Source: Pseudofrankia nepalensis
Lineage (GTDB): Bacteria; Actinomycetota; Actinomycetes; Frankiales; Frankiaceae
Length of the DNA: 64,000 nucleotides
Assembly: GCF_016786305.1 (NCBI RefSeq)
Contig: NZ_JADWYV010000009.1
Reading direction: 5' to 3' (one strand)
This document shows, one piece after another, positions 1-8,759 of the stretch (position 1 is its first letter; each line of letters starts with the position of its first letter). Below the pieces are notes generated by a model. That model ran no database searches. It was given only the letters and a program-made list of their open reading frames with translations, and was not told where the DNA came from. A program made the position numbers and the translations under genes.

Positions 1-2940
1 GCGCGGTGGTCGCGGTGGGACGGGGCGGGGTGGACGGCGCTCGCCGCCGACGCCGCGACGGTCAGCACGCCGGCGCCGGACCGCCGGGTGGTGCGCCAGC
101 GGTTCCCGGCCCATGCCGGGGCCGAGGAGGGCGACGTCGAGGGCGTCACCGGGCACTGGCTGCGCGCCGAGCTCACCGTGCCGCTCACCGGCCACGCGGT
201 CGCCGAGCCGCCGACCGCGGTCGCCGTCGGGCGCCGACCGCCGGAACCGTTCGCCCAGGGGCTGGCGCCGTTCGGCGTCGAAGGCCAGGTGAAGTGGTTC
301 TACCTGAGCGTGCCGCGGCCACCGGAGAGCACCCCCGGCACCCGGGTGCGGATCACGTTCGCCGGGGCGCGCTGGGGCCGGCCGGGACGAGGCCGGCCGG
401 CGGTGCTCAACTGGACCTACCGGGTCGGCGAGACCTGGCGCCCGATCGGCCGCTCGTGGAGCAACACCTCCGAGCCGGACGGCCCGCTGCGCGTCGTCGA
501 CACCACGCGGGCACTCACCCGGACCGGCGACGGCGGCGGGGTCACCTTCACCCTGCCGCCCGACCTGACCGGCGCCCTGCTGGGCGGAGTCGACGGGCAC
601 TGGCTGCGTGTCGAGGTCGACCAGAACGAGGGTGGCGGCTACGACGTTCCGCCCCTGATCGACGCGATCGAGGTGGCGTACGAGCGGCCGCGGCCACGCC
701 TGGTCGACCTCACCCTGGAGCGCGACGCCGCGGAGACGACGCCGGCGCCGGTGCCGTCGGCCTTCGCGAACGGCGCCGAGCTCGACCTCAGCCGCGCCGT
801 CCGGCCGTTCGGCGAACAGCCCGCCTACGACGACGTGCTCTACCTCGAATGTCCGGAGCCCCTTGCCGCCGCTGGGCGGCTCACCCTCGTCGTGACGGTG
901 ACGAACGCCGAAGGCAAGGCGACGCCGCTGCCCCTCGTGCGCCTGCGTCCGGCGATCCGGTGGGAGACCCACGACGGCGCCGCGTGGCGGGCGGTCCGCT
1001 CGGTGAGCCGGGCCGACGCGTTCACCGTCGACGGGGACGTGACGATGGAACCCGCTGCCCCGTCCCGGCCGGTCGAGGTGGGCGGCCGCACCGCCCACTG
1101 GGTGCGCGCGCGGCTGCTCGGCGACTACGGCGCCCCCGCCGCGTACACCACGACGAAGGACGCGGCCGGCGCGTGGAAGGCCGAGTACACCCCGGCCACA
1201 CTCGCGCCGCCGCTGCTCGCCGACCTGGGCTGGCGGCCGCTCGCGGTGACGCGGGACCGGCCGCGCGCGCTCGTGACACGCAACGCCGACCGGGTGAGCG
1301 TCGAGGCGGTGCCGCCCGGCGGGGCGCTGACGGCCATCAGGAGCGAGGGCGGCGACGGCCTGGTGCCCTATGTGGGCGACGTGGAGAGCGACCCGGCGCT
1401 GAACCTCGGCTTCGACCGCGACTTCGGCGAGGAGCCGGTCACCCTGTTCCTGCCCGTCTGCCCGCCCCGCCCGCGGGAGGTGGCGGGCGAGGGCGCGGAC
1501 GCCGGGCCGGGTGGGGCGCGGCTGTCGGTGGTCTGGGAGTACTCCGGGGAGCAGGGCTGGGAGCCGCTCGCCGTCGTCGACGGAACCGAGGGGTTCGCCG
1601 ACCGGGGCACGGTGCGTTTCGTCGGGCCGCCCGACCAGGTGGCACGCACGGTCGCCGGCCGGGACGCCTACTGGGTGCGGGCCCGCGTCGCCGGCGGCGA
1701 CCTGCCGTTCCAGCCGCGGGTGCGCGGCGTGCTGCCCGACACCGTGTGGGCCACCGAGGGCACGACGGTCGCCGAGGAGATCCTCGGCAACGGCACCGGC
1801 ACGCCGGGCCTCGAACTGCGCACGGCGCACACGCCGGTGCTGCCCGGCGAGCGGCTGGTCGTGCGCGCGGACACGACGCCCGCGACCGGTGCCGGTGCCG
1901 GTGCCGGTGAGGAGGTCTGGACGGTCTGGGAGGCGGTCACCGACCTGCGCTCCTCCGGCCCGGACGACCGGCACTTCGCGCTCGATCGGCTCACCGGCGC
2001 GATCCGGTTCGGCGACGGGCTCACCGGGCTGGTGCCACCGCCTGGCAAGGGCAACATCCGGATCGGGTACCGGTACGGCGGCGGCGTGTTCGGCAACACC
2101 GGAGCCGGCACGGTGACCCAGCTCGCCGTCGCCCTGCCCTCCGTCGACGCCGTCGTCAACCATCTGCCCGCCGAGGGCGGCGCCGACCGCGAGTCCCTCG
2201 ACGACCTGCGCTCGCGCGGCTCGCGGTCGCTGCGGCACCGGGGCCGCGCGGTGGCGGCGGCCGACTTCGAGGACCTGGCGGTCGCGGCCACGCCCGCGCT
2301 CGCCCGGGCCAGGGCCGTGCCGCCGCGCGGCTACGACCCGGCCGAACTGCTGTGGCTCGACCCGGCGCGTCCGAAGCCGACCGACGCGCACACCGCGCTG
2401 CGTGGCGGCCGGGCCGGCGTCGTCGTCGTGCCGGCGACCGGCGGCGACCGGCCCACGCCGAGCCCTGGGCTGCTCGACGAGGTGCGCGCGTACCTGCTCG
2501 CGCGGGCGCCGGCGACGGCGGACGTGTGGGTGGCCGGTCCGGAGTGGATCGGGGTCGCGGTCGTCGCGACCGTCGTGCCGGTGCCGGGTGCCGAGCCCGA
2601 CGCCCTGCGGGAGGCGATCCACCACCGGCTGCGCGCGTTCCTGCACCCGCTCACCGGCGGTGCCGCCGGCGCTGGCTGGGATTTCGGCCGCAAGCCGCAC
2701 CGCTCGGACCTGTTCGCGCTCGTGCGGGCGGTGCCGGGCGTCAGCCACCTGCGTCAGCTCACCGTCCGCTTGACGCCGGAGGTGGGCTCCGAGGCCTTCG
2801 CGACGCGGATCACCGACCTCGTCGACCGACCTCTCGCCGCCGGTGTGGACGAGACACCCGACGCCGAGGCGCGGCGCTGGCTCGACCGCGCCTTGGTCTT
2901 CTCCGGCGACCACGAGATCACCATGACCCTGCGAGACTGA
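1..2940 (+). CDS. eCIS/phage-like baseplate assembly protein (TIGR02243 type), 5' truncated by window
   Basis: The frame is open from the first base of the window, so the true start lies upstream; 979 residues are visible. It resembles the large 'putative baseplate assembly protein' (gpJ/Afp11-like) family of contractile injection systems, which forms the wedge between tube and fibres. Tandem beta-rich modules recur with a 'YWVRAR' or 'HWLR' ending (near nt 150, 600, 1100 and 1670). The C-terminal third has the classic baseplate-J sequence: a 'FGDGLTG' turn near nt 2010, then 'SLRHRGRAV..DFE' near nt 2230 and a final domain ending in 'DHEITMTLRD'. The next baseplate gene starts 9 bases after the stop, which indicates one operon. 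Family assignment is from recognised sequence style, not a search. Confidence 0.88.
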   Translation, partial: ARWSRWDGAGWTALAADAATVSTPAPDRRVVRQRFPAHAGAEEGDVEGVTGHWLRAELTVPLTGHAVAEPPTAVAVGRRPPEPFAQGLAPFGVEGQVKWFYLSVPRPPESTPGTRVRITFAGARWGRPGRGRPAVLNWTYRVGETWRPIGRSWSNTSEPDGPLRVVDTTRALTRTGDGGGVTFTLPPDLTGALLGGVDGHWLRVEVDQNEGGGYDVPPLIDAIEVAYERPRPRLVDLTLERDAAETTPAPVPSAFANGAELDLSRAVRPFGEQPAYDDVLYLECPEPLAAAGRLTLVVTVTNAEGKATPLPLVRLRPAIRWETHDGAAWRAVRSVSRADAFTVDGDVTMEPAAPSRPVEVGGRTAHWVRARLLGDYGAPAAYTTTKDAAGAWKAEYTPATLAPPLLADLGWRPLAVTRDRPRALVTRNADRVSVEAVPPGGALTAIRSEGGDGLVPYVGDVESDPALNLGFDRDFGEEPVTLFLPVCPPRPREVAGEGADAGPGGARLSVVWEYSGEQGWEPLAVVDGTEGFADRGTVRFVGPPDQVARTVAGRDAYWVRARVAGGDLPFQPRVRGVLPDTVWATEGTTVAEEILGNGTGTPGLELRTAHTPVLPGERLVVRADTTPATGAGAGAGEEVWTVWEAVTDLRSSGPDDRHFALDRLTGAIRFGDGLTGLVPPPGKGNIRIGYRYGGGVFGNTGAGTVTQLAVALPSVDAVVNHLPAEGGADRESLDDLRSRGSRSLRHRGRAVAAADFEDLAVAATPALARARAVPPRGYDPAELLWLDPARPKPTDAHTALRGGRAGVVVVPATGGDRPTPSPGLLDEVRAYLLARAPATADVWVAGPEWIGVAVVATVVPVPGAEPDALREAIHHRLRAFLHPLTGGAAGAGWDFGRKPHRSDLFALVRAVPGVSHLRQLTVRLTPEVGSEAFATRITDLVDRPLAAGVDETPDAEARRWLDRALVFSGDHEITMTLRD

Positions 2941-2949
2941 GGACCGGCG

Positions 2950-3951
2950 ATGTCGATCACCCCTACCGGGCCGGACGAGCTCACCTACGCCGCGCTCATG
3001 GCCGAGGCCCGGGCCCTCATCCCGGCGCTGCACCCCGGCTGGACCGACCACAACCCGAGCGACCCCGGCATCGCGCTCGTCGAGCTGTTCGCCTGGCTCA
3101 CCGAGATCCTCGCCTTCCAGGTGGACGAGGTGCCCGACGCGCACACATGGTCGTTCCTCGCGCTGCTCAACGGGCCCGCCTGGCGCCCGCCGCCCGACCC
3201 CGCCGCCGCGGACCTCGGCGACGCCGTGGCGGCGGCGCTGCGCGAGCTCGAGCGGCGGCACCGCGCCGTCACCGCCGCCGACTACGAGCACCTGCTGCGG
3301 GCCGAGTGGCCGGGCAGCCCCGAGGCGGCCGGCCTCGGCGACGCCCGCCTCGCCCGGCTGGCCCGGGTGCACGCCGTCGCGAGACGCGACCTCACCCGGC
3401 CGGCGGCGACGGCGGAGCGGGACGCGCCGGCGCACGTCAGCGTCATCGTCGTGCCGCCGCCGGCACACGCCGAGGCGCGCCCGGCGCCGTCGGAGAAGCT
3501 GTTGCGGGCGGTGGCGGCCTTCCTCGACGCGCGGCGGCTCGTGACGACGCGGCTGCGCGTCGTCGGCCCGGCCTACGCCGAGATCGGGATCGCGGCCCGG
3601 CTCGGGCTGCGCGCGGACGCCCCGCCGGCCCAGGCGCTGGCGGACACCGTCGCGGCGCTGCGCGCCGCGTTCGACATGTTCACGGGTGGTCCGGAGGACA
3701 TCGGTCGGCCCTTCGGCGAGCCGGTGCACCTCTCCGACGTGTACGCCGTGCTCGACGCGCTCCCGCTGGTCGACTTCGCCGAGGACGTGACGCTCACCGG
3801 CGGCCGGCCGGTGACCGCCGAGGACGACTCGGTGTCCGCGATCGGCCTCGCGCCACACGAGCTCGCCGTCCTGCGCCGGATCGAGCTCGTCGCGCACGAC
3901 AGCTACCGGCGCCCACACGCGCTGACCTGGACGGCGCAGGACACAGGGTGA
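2950..3951 (+). CDS. second baseplate J-like protein of the eCIS
   Basis: A 333-residue protein. Its N terminus has the hallmark 'TDHNPSDPGIALVELFAWLTEIL' style of baseplate assembly proteins (residues about 34-56), a segment that normally opens the large gpJ-like proteins. The middle carries 'VTAADYEHLLRAEWPG', the equivalent of the DFE motif in the preceding gene. It is therefore a shorter paralogue of the upstream protein and probably the second wedge component (Afp11/Afp12 pair). ATG start, 9 bases after the upstream stop, with a short GAGGA-like sequence before it. Next gene is 87 bases downstream. Confidence 0.82.
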   Translation: MSITPTGPDELTYAALMAEARALIPALHPGWTDHNPSDPGIALVELFAWLTEILAFQVDEVPDAHTWSFLALLNGPAWRPPPDPAAADLGDAVAAALRELERRHRAVTAADYEHLLRAEWPGSPEAAGLGDARLARLARVHAVARRDLTRPAATAERDAPAHVSVIVVPPPAHAEARPAPSEKLLRAVAAFLDARRLVTTRLRVVGPAYAEIGIAARLGLRADAPPAQALADTVAALRAAFDMFTGGPEDIGRPFGEPVHLSDVYAVLDALPLVDFAEDVTLTGGRPVTAEDDSVSAIGLAPHELAVLRRIELVAHDSYRRPHALTWTAQDTG

Positions 3952-4038
3952 TCGGACACCGGGTGATCGGCGGCACGGCGAGGAGACACGGGATGGAGAA
4001 GGAACACGGAATGGGGGACGCGGGATGAGGGAGATGGT

Positions 4039-4710
4039 GTGAGCAGCTCGTACCTCGACCACCTGCCCGCGGCCTTCCGCTCCGATACGTTCGTCGGCGA
4101 CTTCCTGCTCGCCTTCGAGGCGCTGTTCACCGGCCGCGACGACGCCGGCGACGATGACACCAACGACGGTGAGCTGGCCGCCGGCTCCGCCGGCGGGCCT
4201 GGCCTCCAGCAACGGATCGACGACATCTCGCGGCACTTCGACCCGGTGACCGCGCCACCGGACTTCCTGCCCTGGCTGGCGGGCTGGGTGGCGCTCGCCG
4301 TGCCCGCGAACTGGGACACCGACACCACCCGCGGGTTCATCCGCGAGATCGTGCCGCTCTACGCGCGGCGCGGCACGATCGGCGGGCTGAGACGGATGCT
4401 GGAGATCTTCCTGCGGCCGCTCGGCAGCGACGTCGCGGGGAACGACGTGGTCGTCCACGACGCGTTCGACGAGCTGCCGCACTACTTCCAGGTGCGGATC
4501 AGCCTGCCGGACAACGACTCCGAGCGGATCCGCGCCACCCGCGAGACGGCACGGGCGATCATCGACCGCGAGAAGCCCGCGCACACCGTCTACGCACTCA
4601 AGATCGTCATCCCCACGATGCGGCTGGTCTCCGAGGAGCGGATCCGCGCCGAGGGCCGCGGGCAGATGCTCCGGCTCGGCGGGAACACCTGGCTCGGCAC
4701 CGCCGGGTAG
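4039..4710 (+). CDS. eCIS tail protein, TIGR02242 / phage tail protein I-like
   Basis: A 223-residue protein. It starts 'SSYLDHLPAAFR' and contains 'PPDFLPWLAGWVAL' (about residues 74-87) and 'FIREIVPLYARRGTIGGLRRMLEIF' (about 101-125), the conserved core of the TIGR02242 tail family. These proteins sit with gpJ-like proteins in the baseplate and link it to fibres. Start chosen is GTG, because GAGATG lies just upstream and the homology begins there. It is 19 bases before the fibre gene. Confidence 0.85.
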   Translation: MSSSYLDHLPAAFRSDTFVGDFLLAFEALFTGRDDAGDDDTNDGELAAGSAGGPGLQQRIDDISRHFDPVTAPPDFLPWLAGWVALAVPANWDTDTTRGFIREIVPLYARRGTIGGLRRMLEIFLRPLGSDVAGNDVVVHDAFDELPHYFQVRISLPDNDSERIRATRETARAIIDREKPAHTVYALKIVIPTMRLVSEERIRAEGRGQMLRLGGNTWLGTAG

Positions 4711-4729
4711 GAGGGGACGAGAAAATCCG

Positions 4730-7423
4730 ATGGCGGACTACACGAAGCCGGCCGACGTGCTCAAGCGCGTCCGGTTCTTCGACGGCCAGTTCCTGATCGA
4801 CCAGGACTTCGTCGACGAGCAGTACTACCACCTCGACCGTGAGCGCCGCACGGCCCGCTCGCTCCGGCTGACCGGCGTCGTCGACGGGCTCGCCATCGCC
4901 GCGGCCTCCGGCGCGCCGTACCGGATCACCGTGTCGCCCGGCAGCGCCGTCGACCCCCTGGGCCGGCACCTGCTGCTCACCGGCGCCGTCACGCTGGTCC
5001 TGCCCACCGACAGGTTCTCCGGCGTCACCGGCGCGGACGTGCGGCTGTTCTACGGCGAGACCGCGACCGACCTCGCGCCGTCCGGCGGAACGAGCAACCG
5101 CCGCTGGGACGAGACGCCCGTCGTCGCCGCGGTCGCGGGGCGCGCGGTCGCGGGCGCCCCCGCCGNNNNNNNNNNCCCCACCCGCGGGGGGCCGGCCCCC
5201 CCGGGCGCCCCCGGGATCGCGGGCAGCGCGATCGCGGTCGCCCCGGCCGACACGCCGGCCAAGTGGGACTCCGACGGCGTGCTGCTCGGCAGGATCTCGG
5301 TGAGCGCCAGGGGCGACGTCGTCGTCGACCCGGCGACGCCCGCCCCCAGGGCGGGTCTCGACCCCCGCGGCCCGTTCCGCGGCACGGTCGGGGTGCTCGG
5401 CGACCTCGGGGTCGGCACCGCCGAGCCGACGGCGCACGGTGACTGGTCGCGCGCGCTCGACGTCGCCGGCAAGGACGCGGCCCGCCTCATCGTGCGCGCC
5501 AAGGGCATCACCGGCGTCGTGGGCGCGCACCCCGGCGTGTACGGCGCGCCCGGCGGCTGGGCCGCGGGCACCGAGACCGACCACGCGGCCTCGATCGTCA
5601 CCAGGGGCCAGGCCCGGCTCACGGTGACCAGCGCCGGCGACGTCGGCATCGGCACCACCACGCCGTCGACGAACGCGGCGTGGACGCGGAGCCTCGACGT
5701 GTACGGCTCCGGAAGCTCACGCCTCGTGGTACGCACCAAGGACATCACCAGCGTCGTCGGCGCCATCCCTGCCGGGTACGACGCCGGCGGCTGGATCGCG
5801 GGCACCGAGACCGACCACGCGGCGTCGATCATCACCAACGGACTGGCCCGGCTCACGGTGACCGGGGGCATGAAGGGCGACACGGGCGCCGGGCGACTCG
5901 GCGTCGGCACGACGACGCCCAAGGCCAAGCTGCACGTCGTCGGTATGGGCGGCCCGAACGTCGACGTCATGGTCAACGGGCGGCTGAAGTCCGCGAACGA
6001 AGAAGGTGGGCTGCACATCGGCGACGACCGCCTCGTCGGCGGGCTCGAGACCAACAAGCTCGGCCTCTACAGCGGCCACGCGTGGCGGCTCACGGTGACC
6101 AGCGCCGGCGACGTCGGCATCGGCACCACCACGCCGTCGACGAACGCGGCGTGGACGCGGACCCTCGACGTGTACGACTCCCAGAGCTCGCGCCTCGTGG
6201 TACGCACCAAGGACATCATCGGCCTCGTCGGCGCCATCCCGGTCGGGTACGACGCCGGCGGCTGGGTCGCGGGCACCGAGACCGCGCACGCGGCGTCGAT
6301 CGTTACCGCCAGTCAGGCCAGGCTCACGGTGACCAGCGCCGGCGACGTCTGTATCGGCACGCCGGCGCCGAGCAACAACCACTGGGGCCGCGCCGTCGAA
6401 CTCCACAACCGGTGGAACGCGCGGTACGTCGTACGTGCCACGGACTATGGCATGCTCGGCGTCTTCGGGGTGCGCCACGACGGCGCCTATGGGTCCGCCG
6501 CGGGCCTGCTCGTCGGCACCGAGTCCGCGCACCCCGTCAACCTCGTCACGAACTCCGCGACCCGGCTCGCGGTGACCAGCGACGGCAACGTCGGCATCGG
6601 CACCACCGCGCCGACCGTGAACCAGTTCTGGTCCCGGGTCCTCGACATCACCGGAAAGGACTCGGCCCGCCTCGTCGTGCGCGCGGGCGACATGATCACC
6701 GTCGCGGGCGCGCACCCGGGCGGCTACGGCGCGCCAACCGGCATGGTCGTCGGCACCGAGTCGAAACACAGCATCAGTCTGATATCGGGCAACACCAACA
6801 GGTTGACGGTCGACCCGGACGGCAACATCTTCTGCCACGGCACGATGTGGTTCAAGCCGGTATCGAACCTGCCTCCCGACCCCGGCCGCGGGCCGACGGA
6901 AAAGCGCTGGTGGTGGCAGATCGGCCGCTGGAACTGGAACCCGAACCACCTGGAGGGGGGCAATGCCGTCCTCCACTGGGGCAGTGAATACACCGTCTCC
7001 GACGGCCGGCTCAAGGAGGATCTGCGCGAGTTCGACGGCGCGGTCGCGACCGTGTCGAAGCTCCGTGGCGTCACGTTCCGCTGGAACGAGGCGGGCCTGC
7101 GCTTCCAGACCCGCCCGGCGGAGGAGCAGGCCGGTGCCGGGCCGGGCGCGACGGAGGCCGAACACGCCGCCGCGCGGGCCGAGGTGCGCGAGGCTCTGCT
7201 CCCCGGGCTGCGCGGCCGGCGCGAGGTGGGTGTCGTCGCGCAGGAGGTCGAGGCCGTCCTGCCCGAGCTCGTCGGCACCGACGCCGACGGCGTGCGCGGT
7301 GTCGACTACCGCAAGCTGACCGCCGTTCTCGTGCAGGCCATCAAGGAACAGCAACGGACGATCACCACGTTGGAGCGCCGGGTGGGAGCGCTGGAGATGC
7401 CACAGGAGGACGACCGTGCGTGA
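4730..7423 (+). CDS. tail fibre with internal repeats and C-terminal S74 intramolecular chaperone
   Basis: An 897-residue reading frame, of which four residues are unknown because of a 10-N gap at nt 5166-5175; the true length is uncertain. Residues 1-60 ('KPADVLKRVRFFDGQFLIDQDFVDEQ') match a segment typical of eCIS-associated fibre or adaptor proteins. A Pro/Gly/Ala collagen-like stretch surrounds the gap. Residues about 230-690 are beta-rich repeats of 'ARLTVTSAGDVGIGTTTPS' type, found at least five times. The C terminus has a peptidase S74 chaperone: 'SDGRLKED' with Ser757 as the expected self-cleavage residue, then 'VGVVAQEVEAVLPELV' and a terminal coiled coil. S74 domains trimerise fibres and cut themselves off. 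It probably binds the target surface. The following small gene overlaps the stop. Confidence 0.85.
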   Translation: MADYTKPADVLKRVRFFDGQFLIDQDFVDEQYYHLDRERRTARSLRLTGVVDGLAIAAASGAPYRITVSPGSAVDPLGRHLLLTGAVTLVLPTDRFSGVTGADVRLFYGETATDLAPSGGTSNRRWDETPVVAAVAGRAVAGAPAXXXXPTRGGPAPPGAPGIAGSAIAVAPADTPAKWDSDGVLLGRISVSARGDVVVDPATPAPRAGLDPRGPFRGTVGVLGDLGVGTAEPTAHGDWSRALDVAGKDAARLIVRAKGITGVVGAHPGVYGAPGGWAAGTETDHAASIVTRGQARLTVTSAGDVGIGTTTPSTNAAWTRSLDVYGSGSSRLVVRTKDITSVVGAIPAGYDAGGWIAGTETDHAASIITNGLARLTVTGGMKGDTGAGRLGVGTTTPKAKLHVVGMGGPNVDVMVNGRLKSANEEGGLHIGDDRLVGGLETNKLGLYSGHAWRLTVTSAGDVGIGTTTPSTNAAWTRTLDVYDSQSSRLVVRTKDIIGLVGAIPVGYDAGGWVAGTETAHAASIVTASQARLTVTSAGDVCIGTPAPSNNHWGRAVELHNRWNARYVVRATDYGMLGVFGVRHDGAYGSAAGLLVGTESAHPVNLVTNSATRLAVTSDGNVGIGTTAPTVNQFWSRVLDITGKDSARLVVRAGDMITVAGAHPGGYGAPTGMVVGTESKHSISLISGNTNRLTVDPDGNIFCHGTMWFKPVSNLPPDPGRGPTEKRWWWQIGRWNWNPNHLEGGNAVLHWGSEYTVSDGRLKEDLREFDGAVATVSKLRGVTFRWNEAGLRFQTRPAEEQAGAGPGATEAEHAAARAEVREALLPGLRGRREVGVVAQEVEAVLPELVGTDADGVRGVDYRKLTAVLVQAIKEQQRTITTLERRVGALEMPQEDDRA
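5166..5175. other. assembly gap (10 N) inside the fibre gene
   Basis: Ten consecutive N bases. They fall within a very GC-rich, Pro/Gly-coding stretch. The frame is kept across the gap as written, but a 10-N run is usually a placeholder, so the real number of bases is unknown. Confidence 0.98.
5615..6365 (+). repeat. tandem coding repeats in the fibre gene
   Basis: The stretches 5615-5689 and 6086-6160 are identical over 75 bases. Each is followed by further near-identical sequence coding for a 'SLDVY..SSRLVVRTKDI' segment and a 'GTET.HAASI' segment. Diverged copies continue to about nt 6800. The unit is about 90 codons, apart from one inserted unit (5866-6085). Such repeats are prone to slippage and to misassembly. 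Confidence 0.85.
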
Positions 7424-7637
7424 GCAGATGGAGAAGCGCCGCGAGGAGCTCGCCGCCGAGCTGCGGCAGGGGCAGGAGATGCTCGCCGAGGTGGAGGCGC
7501 GGCGCGCCGAGCTGGGGCAGATGCTGCTGCGCATCAGCGGCGCGCTCCAGGTGCTCGAGGAGCTGCTCGCGCCCGACGGCCCGACGACCGGCGCGATCCG
7601 TCCGGCCCCGGCGTCGGTAACCGAACCGGCAGCCTGA
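7416..7637 (+). CDS. small coiled-coil protein of the eCIS operon
   Basis: A 73-residue protein. Residues 1-50 are an uninterrupted charged helix (MREQMEKRREELAAEL..), predicted coiled coil by its heptad-like Leu/Ala spacing. The tail is Pro/Ala-rich. The GTG start overlaps the stop of the fibre gene and is preceded by AGGAGG at 7405-7410, which makes translation plausible. I do not recognise the family. It may be a chaperone or connector for the fibre, judging only by position. Confidence 0.72.
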   Translation: MREQMEKRREELAAELRQGQEMLAEVEARRAELGQMLLRISGALQVLEELLAPDGPTTGAIRPAPASVTEPAA

Positions 7638-7820
7638 ACAGCCGGGAAACGGACGACAGCCACTATGCGCCGCCCTTCTCGCAACTTGCGGGCATTTTCG
7701 CCGAATCGCCCGCGACGGCCGGTGGAACCGGCTATTTTTCCCGAACGGGGGCGACACGGTGGGTATCTCCACGGACTCGGGCAGTCCGAGCTCGGCACAA
7801 CGTGGGAGCGCTGCTGCGGG

Positions 7821-8759
7821 ATGGCCGGTCTGGACGTGAGGCTTCTCGGCGACGTCACCATTCTTCAGGACGGCGACGTCGTGCGCGTTTCTTCGGCGAA
7901 GGCGCTGGAGCTCCTCGGCCTGCTCATCGCCCGCCGGAGTAACCCGCTCGCCCGCGAGGCCGTGGCCGCGGTGCTGTGGCCGGACGAGCGGCCGGAGGTC
8001 ACCCGCCGCCAGCTGCGCCAGGCGCTGTGGCGGCTCAACGGCGCCCTGCCGCGGACGCCGGTCCTGCACGCGTCCCGCGGCGGACGGCTGCAGGTGGACG
8101 TCGCGGCGTTCGCGTCGATCGATCTCGTCATGCTGGAGGAGGCGCACGCCGCGACGGCCGACGTCGCCGGCGCGGACCTGAGCGACGGGCAGGCGGAGCG
8201 GCTCGAGGGCGCGGCCGCGGGGTACGGCGGTGACTTCCTCGCCGGCTTCCACCAGGAGTGGTGCCTGCCCGAACGGACCCGCGTACAGGAGATCCACCTG
8301 TCGGTACGCGACCAGCTCATCGGGTACTGCGCGTCGCGGGGCCTCGTCGCGCGGGCGTTGGCGCACGGGCGCGCGGTCCTCGACCTCGAACCGGCGCGCG
8401 AGACGACGCACCGCCTCCTCATGCGGCTGCACCACCGGCACGGCGACCGCGCCGCGGCGTTACGGCAGTACCGACGCTGCGTCGAGGCGCTCGCCGCGGA
8501 GTACGGCGTCGCGCCGTCGGCGCCGACCAGCCTGCTGCACCGGCGGATCCGGGAGGACGAGAGCGACCACGCGCGGCACCAGCACGAGCGTCCCGACGAG
8601 CGGCGCCGGGTCGAGTCCGGCGCCGCCGAGATCGCGGCGGTGCACGAGCGGCTCGCGGAGATCCAGGCGACGCTCGACACCTTGCTGCGCGCCGTCGGGC
8701 ACGGCATGGTGGGTGGCGCGCCGCGGGCGACGCACCCGCCGGTTCAGCGGGTCCGGTGA
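7821..8759 (+). CDS. BTAD-domain (SARP-like) transcriptional regulator
   Basis: A 312-residue protein. The N terminus is a winged helix of the OmpR/SARP type: 'DVRLLGDVTILQDGDVVRV' followed by 'KALELLGLLIARR' and 'RRQLRQALWRLNGALP' (residues about 3-80). A bacterial transcriptional activation domain (BTAD) of helical repeats follows, with 'YGGDFLAGF', 'RDQLIGYCASRG' and 'ETTHRLLMRLHHRHGDRAAALRQYRRC' (about 130-235). There is no ATPase or TPR extension. Start ATG at 7821 is chosen because homology begins there; the frame is open further upstream but non-homologous. Its stop overlaps the GTG of the ATPase gene. It probably controls the eCIS locus. Confidence 0.87.
   Translation: MAGLDVRLLGDVTILQDGDVVRVSSAKALELLGLLIARRSNPLAREAVAAVLWPDERPEVTRRQLRQALWRLNGALPRTPVLHASRGGRLQVDVAAFASIDLVMLEEAHAATADVAGADLSDGQAERLEGAAAGYGGDFLAGFHQEWCLPERTRVQEIHLSVRDQLIGYCASRGLVARALAHGRAVLDLEPARETTHRLLMRLHHRHGDRAAALRQYRRCVEALAAEYGVAPSAPTSLLHRRIREDESDHARHQHERPDERRRVESGAAEIAAVHERLAEIQATLDTLLRAVGHGMVGGAPRATHPPVQRVR

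Noticed and set aside
5717..7861. 714-codon minus-strand open frame over the fibre gene
   Set aside because: Shadow of the S74 fibre coding sequence; repetitive pattern comes from the real repeats on the + strand.
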